From Caproicibacter sp046707225 (GTDB lineage Bacteria > Bacillota > Clostridia > Oscillospirales > Acutalibacteraceae): DNA of 64,000 nt. Position numbers and translations under genes: made by a program. Positions within the stretch are counted from its first letter, which is position 1. Each line of letters begins with the position of its first letter. Below the pieces are notes generated by a model. It had not been told where the DNA came from. It did not search any database and saw nothing but the letters and a program-made list of their open reading frames with translations. Below, piece by piece: positions 48,692 to 55,969 of this stretch. Location of the stretch: positions 62,001 through 126,000 of the forward strand of contig NZ_JBJKOP010000040.1 of the NCBI RefSeq assembly GCF_046707225.1, given 5' to 3'.

Positions 48692-49180
48692 CTATTTCCA
48701 TTTTCGCGCTCCGGCAATATGCAGATAGCGGACCTGTGAGAAAAAATAATGGTCCAGCGGTTTCATGTAAACGTCATAGGTGTGCGCCGCAACATAGATT
48801 CCGTCTTTTTCCACGGCGACCACGACGGGAGTATGGTAAAAACGCGCTCCGTTGCCCAGTTGGACCAAGTCGCCCGGCTGGATGCCGGAAGCGTCGGTTT
48901 CGACGGCGAAGGGCCCCGGCCCGCGGTTTCCGACCAGGAAGTCGTGCAGGTATTCGACTCCGCTCCAGGAGGCGGTCCGGTCGCTGGGACTGTTGTAGTA
49001 CCAGCCGGTGTCTTTTTGATAGTTCATCACGCCGCACCCGGCAAATACGCACTGGGAGGCGAAATTGGTGCAGTCTCCGCCCATCCCGTCAAAGCTGTAA
49101 TATTTGGGGTTTCGGCTCGTTGCCCACTGTTTGGCGTAGGCGACCGTTTTTTTCCGGTCGTAGGAAATTTCGTTCAGCAT
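48692..49180 (-). CDS. Amidase_6-type (cysteine) cell-wall hydrolase-like protein
   Basis: The protein has 162 residues. It matches the putative amidase domain (Amidase_6): YDRKKTVAYAKQWATSRNPK, GGDCTNFASQCVFAG with the catalytic Cys at about 38, PGDLVQLGNGARFYHTPVVV with the conserved His, and AHTYDVYMKPLDHYF. There is no signal peptide, so it would act in the mother cell or be released by lysis. GGAGGG lies six bases before the ATG. It is inside the cotJC element, on the cotJ strand and directly behind cotJC 5', so it would be read from the cotJ promoter while the element is in place. Confidence 0.85.
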   Translation of the reverse strand: MLNEISYDRKKTVAYAKQWATSRNPKYYSFDGMGGDCTNFASQCVFAGCGVMNYQKDTGWYYNSPSDRTASWSGVEYLHDFLVGNRGPGPFAVETDASGIQPGDLVQLGNGARFYHTPVVVAVEKDGIYVAAHTYDVYMKPLDHYFFSQVRYLHIAGARKWK

Positions 49181-49252
49181 TTGGATCCCTCCGGTTTTAT
49201 GGCGGCTTTCCTATCATCCTATGCTGTGAAAGAAGAAAGTATCCTTTTTCCA

Positions 49253-49366
49253 TCATACCGAAGAGCCATTCGGCCCGCCATACTGCGATATGATCAGTTT
49301 GGCGAGCGCGGGATTCGGCGTTTTGATTTTCACCGGGTATTGCAGCCTTTTCTCATAAATCCACAT
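49253..49366 (-). CDS. cotJC: 5' part of split cotJC
   Basis: The ATG at 49366 directly follows the cotJB stop (TAAATG) with GGAGGG upstream. It encodes MWIYEKRLQYPVKIKTPNPA and LAKLIISQYGGPNG, the standard CotJC N-terminus. The frame then leaves homology at the element core and ends after SSV at 49253. The remaining gene is at 46442-46966. As it stands only a 37-residue fragment is made. Confidence 0.9.
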   Translation of the reverse strand: MWIYEKRLQYPVKIKTPNPALAKLIISQYGGPNGSSV

Positions 49367-49624
49367 TTATTTTCCCTCCTCGCTCAGTTCCCACGGCCAG
49401 GGTTCCGCAATCCAGGCCCAGCGGTTGGTGTTCTGCGTGGTTTCGTTGATCGGTCCGTAAGCGGCCTCATATTTCGCAACGAGGTCGTCGGTGATTTTTT
49501 GGTACTCCGCCATTTTGGCAGCCGCGGTGCAGTCGCCCGGGTGAGTGTCAAGGTAGATGTGAAGTTCCCACATCGCGAAGTGATTCGCGTTGATTTTTTT
49601 CATCAGTTCTTCTTGTTCGCTCAT
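49367..49624 (-). CDS. cotJB: Spore coat protein CotJB
   Basis: The protein has 85 residues. Diagnostic segments are EELMKKINANHFAMWELHIY, LDTHPGDCTAAAKMAEYQKI, YEAAYGPINETT and the end WAWIAEPWPWE. CotJB is a small inner-coat protein made in the mother cell with CotJA and CotJC. It overlaps cotJA by four bases (ATGA) and touches cotJC. Confidence 0.93.
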   Translation of the reverse strand: MSEQEELMKKINANHFAMWELHIYLDTHPGDCTAAAKMAEYQKITDDLVAKYEAAYGPINETTQNTNRWAWIAEPWPWELSEEGK

Positions 49625-50241
49625 TTTGCCATCCCTCCGCCTAAAAATGGTTTATTCAGTTCCGGGAAAATCGTCCCGTAAACAAGCCCGCGCTCCGCGG
49701 GATAGGTGGTATCAAAGTGCTGGAACGGAACATAGGCCATTGCTACCGGAGTCTCCGCCGGAAAACTCGGCCGGTTCGGCAGGCAGCCCTGTCCGCCCAT
49801 ATAGTCGCTTTTCACGCCGCTTTTGGTTTCGGTCTGCGCCGGCGAGACCGCGCTGTTCATTTTATTCTGCGCGTCTGAGGCTCCGGAAAGCATTCCCTTG
49901 TTGCCGGAAGCCGCCGGGGAAACGGCGGATGCATTCTGGGCGCCTGCGACGGCTCCGCTGTTGCCGGAGGCCGTCGGGGATACGGTTTGATTTGTCATGG
50001 GATTTTTGCCGGAGTACTCTGAAACAGCACCATTGCCCGCTGTTGCCGGGGATGTTGCCGTTCCTGTTTTGGGATTCTGTCCGCTGGAATATTCCGAAAT
50101 GACACCGCCGCTGCTGCCGCGTGTTTTGACGGTGCTGTTTTTTGCGGTCGATTCCGGCGAGACCGCCGGGGAGGACTTCGAATTTTGTGCGCTGTTATAT
50201 TCAGCCATCATATTATTTGAAGGATTTCCATAGTCAAGCAT
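49621..50241 (-). CDS. cotJA: CotJA spore coat-associated protein with long repetitive N-terminal extension
   Basis: The protein has 206 residues. Only the last 60 or so are CotJA-like: PVAMAYVPFQHFDTTYPAER and GLVYGTIFPELNKPFLGG. The first 140 residues are low-complexity, rich in Ser, Ala, Gly, Asn and Pro, with repeated AVSP, SGN.GA and SEYS-G-NP units, and are not part of the usual 70-100-residue CotJA. The ATG at 50241 follows AAAGGAG. It is the first gene of the cotJ operon. A CATAATAT at 50281-50288 (minus strand) resembles a mother-cell sigma -10, but the -35 is not clear. Confidence 0.85.
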   Translation of the reverse strand: MLDYGNPSNNMMAEYNSAQNSKSSPAVSPESTAKNSTVKTRGSSGGVISEYSSGQNPKTGTATSPATAGNGAVSEYSGKNPMTNQTVSPTASGNSGAVAGAQNASAVSPAASGNKGMLSGASDAQNKMNSAVSPAQTETKSGVKSDYMGGQGCLPNRPSFPAETPVAMAYVPFQHFDTTYPAERGLVYGTIFPELNKPFLGGGMAK

Positions 50242-50563
50242 GATGTTTCTCCTTTCGCGAAACTGGATGTTTCTCATCTCATATTATGCAAAAGATGAAA
50301 GACGGTGTTATTGCTTATATCATTTTATCGGATTTATTGACACATTGGAAAAATAGAATCTGACGGTTTTTGGCATTTTCATTTGCATTATCAGTTTCGC
50401 CACCGGAATTTTCAGCGCATAGCCGCGGCCGGGCCGGGCTTGCCCGTGCCGGCCGCGGGCCCCGCGGGGCGATTAATATGGATTTTACTTGTATAATCAG
50501 GCGGGATGTTATAAAATATATAAGTTATAGTTAAAAAAAGACATTGAATTCTGGAGTTGAAGT
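50242..50563. other. Divergent intergenic region with very GC-rich hairpin
   Basis: This 322-base stretch separates cotJA from the flippase gene. It is AT-rich at both ends (promoter-like) and holds a perfect 10-bp stem CCGCGGCCGG/CCGGCCGCGG at 50423-50458, which encloses a further CGGG/CCCG pairing. A second GC cluster (CCCCGCGGGG) follows. No T-run is present, so it is not a classical terminator. No gene is seen. Confidence 0.55.
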
Positions 50564-51604
50564 ATGGCGGAAGAAAAGAGAAAATTCGGTAAAAATCTTT
50601 TTGTAATCATTACGCTGATTCTTTCCGTCGGCATCCTGTTGTATTTTCTTTTCACAACGGGCGGAGGAATTGAAACACTCGCCCGCATTGCGAAAACCCT
50701 GCGTCGAACCTGGCTGCTCGCCGCGGTTCTGGCGGCGGTGGCCTGCTGGCTGCTGGAAGGGTTTGAAATTAACCTGCTGTGCCGGCACATGAAACCGAAC
50801 TGGAAGTTCTCACGCTCCTTTTCCGCGGGGATGATCGGCTTTTTGTACAGCGCCGTTACCCCGTTTGCCACCGGCGGACAGCCGATGCAGATGTACACGC
50901 TCAGCAACATGGGCATGGATACCGGTATGGCCGGCTCCGTCGTCGCGGTGAAAACCCTGGTCTACCAGGTCGTAATGGTTCTGTACGCGCTCCTGATGGT
51001 AGCCACAAAGCTCCATTATTTTCAGACAAGCGTTACCAATTTCGCGTTTTTAACCGTAGTCGGCCTGTTTTCCAACTGCATTTTTATCGCGCTGGTCGTG
51101 CTGTTTATGCTCAGCGAAAAAACAACGGACCGAATCCTTCGATCCACGCTTCTTTTGCTCCACAGGTTCAAACTGTGCCGGCATCCGAAAGCGCGCTATG
51201 AAAAAATCCACAGCCAGCTGCAGGTTTTCCACGACGCCTCTAAAATAATGGGAAATTCCGCGCCGCTTTATTTGAGCGTCATGGCTTCTGCGGCGCTGCA
51301 GATTACTCTGAACAGCCTAATTCCGTTTTTTATCTACCGCAGCTTTAATATGCAGGGGGCTTCGGTTACCGCCATGATCGCGGCGCAGGTTTTTGTGGCG
51401 ATGGTTTCGGCGTTTGTGCCGCTTCCCGGCAGCTCCGGCGGGGCGGAAAGCAGCTTCTATCTGTTTTTCGGGCTGTATTTCAAATCGGCGATCTTTCCGG
51501 CGATTCTGCTCTGGCGATTGATCACCTATTACTCCAATATCGTGTTCGGCGGGATTTTCGCCTATGTCGGCAGTAAGATGAAGACGGAAAAGGATTCCAA
51601 TTAG
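50564..51604 (+). CDS. LPG-synthase-TM/UPF0104 family membrane protein
   Basis: The protein has 346 residues and about eight membrane segments. The family blocks are LLEGFEINLLCRHMKPNWKF, GFLYSAVTPFATGGQPMQMY (about 92-112) and VPLPGSSGGAESSFYLFFGL (about 285-305). This corresponds to the flippase-like half of MprF without the synthase domain (YbhN-like). A role in lipid translocation is inferred from the family. There is no clear Shine-Dalgarno besides GGAG at 50551. Confidence 0.87.
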   Translation: MAEEKRKFGKNLFVIITLILSVGILLYFLFTTGGGIETLARIAKTLRRTWLLAAVLAAVACWLLEGFEINLLCRHMKPNWKFSRSFSAGMIGFLYSAVTPFATGGQPMQMYTLSNMGMDTGMAGSVVAVKTLVYQVVMVLYALLMVATKLHYFQTSVTNFAFLTVVGLFSNCIFIALVVLFMLSEKTTDRILRSTLLLLHRFKLCRHPKARYEKIHSQLQVFHDASKIMGNSAPLYLSVMASAALQITLNSLIPFFIYRSFNMQGASVTAMIAAQVFVAMVSAFVPLPGSSGGAESSFYLFFGLYFKSAIFPAILLWRLITYYSNIVFGGIFAYVGSKMKTEKDSN

Positions 51605-51614
51605 CATCTTTTTA

Positions 51615-51679
51615 TTGACAAATAAAACAGGGGATGCTATACTGCGACTGTATTAATAAATATAATACGGTAAATACAG
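51615..51679 (+). promoter_or_regulatory. Promoter and operator of the YtrA-type operon
   Basis: TTGACA (51615) and TATACT (51638) are 17 bases apart. Just downstream CTGTATT (51648-51654) is inverted as AATACAG (51673-51679), with an inner GTATTA-N7-TAATAC. This is a typical autoregulatory site for a YtrA-type GntR repressor. Confidence 0.75.
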
Positions 51680-51692
51680 TGAGGTGAACAGG

Positions 51693-52073
51693 ATGTTCGT
51701 GCTGGATTACAAAAGCAGGCTGCCGATTTACGAACAGCTTTACCGGTCGATCACCCGCATGGCGGCGATGGGCGCGATGGAACCGGGGGAAGCCCTGCCG
51801 AGCGTTCGCGCTCTTGCACAGGAGCTTGGAGTAAATCCGAATACGGTGCAGAAAGCGTACCAGATGCTGGAGCGGGACGGAATCATTTTTTCGGTTCAGG
51901 GAAAGGGTTCTTTCCTGGCCGGCGATGAGTCCGCCGTAGCCCGCAGAAAAAGCCTGGCTTTGGAAAAAGTGCGGGAAGCGGCGGCGGAAGCGGCTCTCTG
52001 CGGCGTGACAAAGGCAGAAATCCTGGCGCAGATATCCGATGTGTTCGACGGGAGGGCGGAACAACATGATTGA
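51693..52073 (+). CDS. GntR-family repressor, YtrA type
   Basis: The protein has 126 residues. A winged helix spans about 8-72: LPIYEQLYRSITRMAAMGAM, GEALPSVRALAQELGVNPNT and VQKAYQMLERDGIIFSVQGK. A short helical tail (about 50 residues) replaces the large ligand domain, which defines the YtrA subgroup. The ATG at 51693 follows GAGGTGA. Its stop overlaps the ABC ATPase start by eight bases. It probably represses its own operon and is relieved by envelope-active compounds, as in relatives. Confidence 0.92.
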   Translation: MFVLDYKSRLPIYEQLYRSITRMAAMGAMEPGEALPSVRALAQELGVNPNTVQKAYQMLERDGIIFSVQGKGSFLAGDESAVARRKSLALEKVREAAAEAALCGVTKAEILAQISDVFDGRAEQHD

Positions 52074-52965
52074 GGTTCAAAATCTGACGAAAAAATTCGG
52101 CGCCAAGGCTGCGCTGGACCATGTGAATTTTACGATCGGCGGGGGGTCCGTCTTCGGGCTGGTCGGCTCCAACGGAGCGGGAAAGTCAACATTCCTTCGC
52201 ACCTGCGCCGGCATCTATTTTCCGGACGGCGGAAATGTTCTGGTGGACGGAAAAGCCCCGTTTGAAAATGCGGAAGTAAAATCAAAAATCTGCTTTATTC
52301 CGGATTATCCGTATTTTCTGCCCCAGGCGACGCTGTCAGACATGGCGAAATTTTACGGGGGGATATACCCCAAATGGGACGCCGCGAGGTTCGAAGACCT
52401 GTGCAAGCTGTTTCCGGTCGGAAAAAAAGAACGGATTTCAAACTTTTCCAAGGGGATGCAGCGGCAGGCCGCGCTGATCTGCGCGTTTGCCGCCCGCCCG
52501 GAGTATCTTCTGATGGACGAAATCTTCGACGGGCTTGACCCGGTCATGCGCCAGCTGCTCAAGAAACTGATCTGCGAGGAGGTTTCGGAGCATCAGCTGA
52601 CCGTCATCATCGCGTCGCATAACCTGCGGGAGCTGGAAGATTTGTGCGACCATGTCGGGCTGTTCCACAAGGGCGGAATTCTGTTTGAAAAAGACATTGA
52701 CGCGCTGCGGCTCGGCGTGAGCAAGGTTCAGGCAGCTTTCCGACCGATGCCGGACAGAAGCGCGTTCGAACCGATGGAGATTCTCGAGTGGGAAACGCGC
52801 GGGTCTCTTTTAAACCTTGTGGTTCGCGGCGGCCGGGACGAAGTGATGGAAAAGCTCAATTCCTTGAACCCCATCTTCGCGGAAGCGTTGCCGCTGACGC
52901 TTGAAGAAGTATTTATCAGTGAAATGGAGGTGGCGGGCTATGACATCAACAACATCCTGTCTTAG
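52066..52965 (+). CDS. ABC transporter ATPase (YtrB-like)
   Basis: The protein has 299 residues. Walker A GSNGAGKSTFLRTC is at about residues 37-50, the signature FSKGMQRQAALICAF at about 130-144 and Walker B YLLMDEIFDGLDPV at about 151-164. The short C-terminal domain is of the exporter-associated type. It is translationally coupled to the GntR gene and overlaps the permease gene by 26 bases. Confidence 0.93.
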   Translation: MIEVQNLTKKFGAKAALDHVNFTIGGGSVFGLVGSNGAGKSTFLRTCAGIYFPDGGNVLVDGKAPFENAEVKSKICFIPDYPYFLPQATLSDMAKFYGGIYPKWDAARFEDLCKLFPVGKKERISNFSKGMQRQAALICAFAARPEYLLMDEIFDGLDPVMRQLLKKLICEEVSEHQLTVIIASHNLRELEDLCDHVGLFHKGGILFEKDIDALRLGVSKVQAAFRPMPDRSAFEPMEILEWETRGSLLNLVVRGGRDEVMEKLNSLNPIFAEALPLTLEEVFISEMEVAGYDINNILS

Positions 52966-54793
52966 CCGTTTCTCTCAATTTCAGCGGACCTATTTCTGGT
53001 CGCTGAGAAAGAACATCGGCATGGCGGTGCTGCTCGCGCTGCTGCTGTTTCTGGCAAATCCGCTGATCTTGCTGATTGCCCTTCCGGGTGAGGCGGCCGC
53101 CATCGCGCGAAACACGGATCTGACCCAGGCGGAAAGGACGGAGAGCCTTTCCAGAAGCTACACCCGTATGGCCGGCAGCGTGCTTCCAACGTTCGCGGTT
53201 GCCATCGTTCTGCTGTTCTGCGCGGTCCTGTGCGTTCTGCTGTTCGACTATCTGCAGAAGAAGCGGAGCGTGGACTTGTACCACGCCCTGCCGGTCGGCC
53301 GCGAGGCCCTTCTGCTCGGGCGCTGGTGCGCGGGAATCACCTTACTGTTTGTGCCGGTGGTGCTGGACTTTATTTCCATGCGGATGATCGGCGCGGCCTA
53401 CGGCGTTTCGATGATGGACGGGGCGAGGTCGCCGCTTCTCTCAATGCTTTGGATCCTGCTGATGGGCGCGGCGGCGTTTACCTTCTGTCTCTTTATGATG
53501 GTCTGCGCCGGAACCACGCTGGACGCGGTGCTTTCGGCTCTTGGGGTCAACGTCGGCTATCCGCTCCTGATTGTGTGCGTCTATACCGTCGCGGGGATGC
53601 TCCTGCCGGGATTCAGCGCGGATATTGCGGATCATTTGACGGTCACCACCGCCTTTGCTCCGTTCGCCGCGGCGTTTGTCGCGGTTTTGCGGAGTGGCTC
53701 CGCCTGGTTTTTGCTTTGGTGGGTTGTGATGACGGCCGTGCTGCTGGCGGGTTCCGTCCTGCTGTACCGCAGGCGCAGGAGCGAATCGGCGGAAGACAAC
53801 TTCGCCTTCCCCCTTCCGAAGCTTGTGGTCCGCTTCCTTTTGACGGCGGTCGGCGGGCTGGGGTTCGGGCTGGTTCTGAACGGCGCTTCGGATACCGCGT
53901 TCTTCATCGGCGTGCTTTGCGGGTCCCTCGCGACGCATGTGGTCGTTGAGGTCATCTATTCCCGCGGGTTTCATCAGATGAAGAAGAGCTTTGCTTGGTA
54001 CGGCGTGTTCGCCGTTGTGTTCGTCGCCTTTTTCGGCGCGCTCTGCACCGGGCTGTTCGGTTACGACACGCGGATCCCGGACGCTTCACAGGTGGAAAGC
54101 GTCTCCATCGACGCGGACAGCTACTGGAGCGGCTCCGGCAGTCAGCTGGTTTACGATGAAAGCTTCAGAAACAGGATCTTTGCGCTGTCCCCGACCATCC
54201 GTCAGCAGGAAAACATCAAGGCGGTCGTCGGGATTCAGCAGGAGCTGATCAACAAATACCGCGCCCGGTATCCCTACTGCTTAAGGACCAATCAGGGCAA
54301 CGGGATGACCCTTTCCTACCGGATGAAAGACGGAAGCGTTTTCAAAAGAACATACAGAAGTTATTCCGACCGGATGAATCTGGAAGAGATGCTGACTCCG
54401 GCCTATGACAAACTGAACGGCATGAAGGAATTCGCGGAGAGCGAAGACCTTGTTTTCTACCTGTCGCCGGAGAATTTCAAGAGCATGGAGGTCAATAACG
54501 GCAAGGCGAACAGCAGGACCTTTGTTCCTGACGCGCAGCAGGCGGCGCAGTTCCAGAACGCTCTGGAACAGGATTTTCTCGACGGGAAGGTCAACCGCAG
54601 ATATCATACGGAGCAGGAGAAGTACCTGAATGTCGGCCTTGACTACAAGGAGAAGATCGAGCCGGGGGAGAAGATGAAGGCTTTGCTTGGCGGGTATAAG
54701 GGAAAAATCAACCTGAACAGCGGCAATTACAGTTTTACGGATGAAAGCGCCGCGACGTGGAAGCTCCTGAAGCAGTGGGGCTGGGTTGAATGA
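52940..54793 (+). CDS. Large ABC-type membrane subunit
   Basis: The protein has 617 residues. About eleven membrane segments occupy residues 25-385: FWSLRKNIGMAVLLALLLFL, LFCAVLCVLLFDYLQKKRSV followed by DLYHALPVGREALLLGRWCA and FLLTAVGGLGFGLVLNGASD. The last 230 residues are soluble (VSIDADSYWSGSGSQLVYDE, LSYRMKDGSVFKRTYRSYSD) and probably outside. The YHALPVGRE block is common in clostridial ABC-2-like permeases with YtrA regulators. The ATG at 52940 follows GGAGGTGGCGGGCT. It forms the channel for the ATPase before it; the substrate is unknown. Confidence 0.85.
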   Translation: MTSTTSCLSRFSQFQRTYFWSLRKNIGMAVLLALLLFLANPLILLIALPGEAAAIARNTDLTQAERTESLSRSYTRMAGSVLPTFAVAIVLLFCAVLCVLLFDYLQKKRSVDLYHALPVGREALLLGRWCAGITLLFVPVVLDFISMRMIGAAYGVSMMDGARSPLLSMLWILLMGAAAFTFCLFMMVCAGTTLDAVLSALGVNVGYPLLIVCVYTVAGMLLPGFSADIADHLTVTTAFAPFAAAFVAVLRSGSAWFLLWWVVMTAVLLAGSVLLYRRRRSESAEDNFAFPLPKLVVRFLLTAVGGLGFGLVLNGASDTAFFIGVLCGSLATHVVVEVIYSRGFHQMKKSFAWYGVFAVVFVAFFGALCTGLFGYDTRIPDASQVESVSIDADSYWSGSGSQLVYDESFRNRIFALSPTIRQQENIKAVVGIQQELINKYRARYPYCLRTNQGNGMTLSYRMKDGSVFKRTYRSYSDRMNLEEMLTPAYDKLNGMKEFAESEDLVFYLSPENFKSMEVNNGKANSRTFVPDAQQAAQFQNALEQDFLDGKVNRRYHTEQEKYLNVGLDYKEKIEPGEKMKALLGGYKGKINLNSGNYSFTDESAATWKLLKQWGWVE

Positions 54794-54826
54794 TTCGAGT
54801 AAAAGATTATATTGCATCATAAACGA

Positions 54827-54866
54827 ACGGAACAGGCCGCGGGCATTTGCCCGCGGCCTGTTCCGT
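54827..54866. terminator. Bidirectional terminator
   Basis: ACGGAACAGGCCGCGGGCA pairs perfectly over 19 bp with its complement around a two-base gap. It lies between the convergent permease and YeiH-like genes. T-runs are lacking. Confidence 0.7.
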
Positions 54867-54881
54867 GCCCTGATGTTTGAT

Positions 54882-55871
54882 TTATAAATGAAGCGCGTAC
54901 TGAACCCCAAGCGAGGTCAGAGACAGAACGGCCCAGCAGATAAAACCGAGCAGAATCGGCTTCGCGCCGCTTTTCACCAGCTTGATCAGGTTGGTGTTCA
55001 GACCGATGGCCGCCATTGCCATCACGATCATGAATTTGCCGGCCTGAGACAGAAATCCGCAAAGAGCTGCCGGAAGGGGAAGAAACGTGTAGGCAACGGA
55101 CGCGGCGACGAACCCAAGCACGAACCAGGGGAATATTTTTTTAAAATCATAGCTGCCTTTGCCGGAAGCCGCGTTTTTACGGGAGGTGTAAAAGGCCAGC
55201 ACCAGTGTGACCGGAACAATCATCAGCGTTCGGGTCAGCTTTACGATCACGGCGAGATTTCCCGCGGCGTTGCTGTAAGTATAGCCCGCCGCCACCACGG
55301 ATGAGGTGTCGTTGACGGCGGTGCCCGCCCAAAGGCCGAAGGTATGGTCGCTCATGCCCATCAGATGCCCCAGAAACGGAAACAGGAAGGCCGCGATCAC
55401 GTTAAACAGAAAGATGGTGGAAATGGAGTGAGCGACGTCCTCGTCGTCCGCGTTGATAACCGGCGCCGCCGCCGCGATGGCGGAGCCGCCGCAAATGGCC
55501 GACCCGACGCCGATCAGCGTTTTTGTATTCGAATCCAGTCCCAATGCCCTGCCGGCAAAATAGGCGGTCACGAACGCGGCGGTCAGCGTGAACGCCATTA
55601 AAATCAGCGTCTGGCCGCCGACCTCAAAAACATGGAACAGGTTCATTTCAAATCCGAGCAAAATGATGGAATACTGAAGCAGTTTTTTCGAGGTATACCG
55701 GATTCCGTTGTCAAACAGCGCGGGCCTTTTCAAAAAGGCAAGCAGCATGCCGAACAGGATTCCCAGCACGGGGCTGCCGACGACGGGGAACGCGCTCCCC
55801 AGAGCCCAGGCGGGAACCGCAATCAGGGCTGTCAGGGCAATCCCCGGTATTTTTGAGGTTATTTGTTTCAA
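54882..55871 (-). CDS. YeiH/UPF0324-family exporter
   Basis: The protein has 329 residues and about ten membrane segments. Family blocks are LDSNTKTLIGVGSAICGGSA (about 112-132), PVINADDEDVAHSISTIFLF and GLWAGTAVNDTSSVVAAGYT (about 180-200). Members are called putative sulfate exporters; the real substrate is uncertain. It is divergent from a LysR regulator, a usual YeiH/YeiE-like pairing. GGAGAAG precedes the ATG. Confidence 0.9.
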   Translation of the reverse strand: MKQITSKIPGIALTALIAVPAWALGSAFPVVGSPVLGILFGMLLAFLKRPALFDNGIRYTSKKLLQYSIILLGFEMNLFHVFEVGGQTLILMAFTLTAAFVTAYFAGRALGLDSNTKTLIGVGSAICGGSAIAAAAPVINADDEDVAHSISTIFLFNVIAAFLFPFLGHLMGMSDHTFGLWAGTAVNDTSSVVAAGYTYSNAAGNLAVIVKLTRTLMIVPVTLVLAFYTSRKNAASGKGSYDFKKIFPWFVLGFVAASVAYTFLPLPAALCGFLSQAGKFMIVMAMAAIGLNTNLIKLVKSGAKPILLGFICWAVLSLTSLGVQYALHL

Positions 55872-55909
55872 ATGATCTTCTCCTTTCTTTTCTTCATCAT
55901 ACTCCTTGA

Positions 55910-55951
55910 CTTATAATAAGTAAAATATTATTATCTTATTATATTAATAAG
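55910..55951. promoter_or_regulatory. LysR-type operator region between yeiH-like and lysR genes
   Basis: CTTATTA-tat-TAATAAG (55935-55951) is a perfect inverted repeat, and CTTATAATAAG (55910-55920) is a second related site. Two such sites between divergent genes fit LysR recognition and activation sites. Confidence 0.7.
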
Positions 55952-55969
55952 TAAAAAGGATGGGATCGT

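Larger units (their letters stand above)
46953..49279. mobile_element. Skin-like intervening element inside cotJC (2,313 bp)
   Basis: The ends carry a matched 14-bp core, CCATGCGGTCCGCC at 46953-46966 and CCATTCGGCCCGCC at 49266-49279 (two mismatches, direct orientation). Between them lie a large serine recombinase, a small divergent gene and an amidase-like gene. The distance between corresponding core positions is 2,313 bp. The cores encode GGP(H/N)G in the same reading phase of the two cotJC pieces. The recombinase stop lies only 24 bases from the left core, as usual for integrase genes next to their attachment site. Confidence 0.88.
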
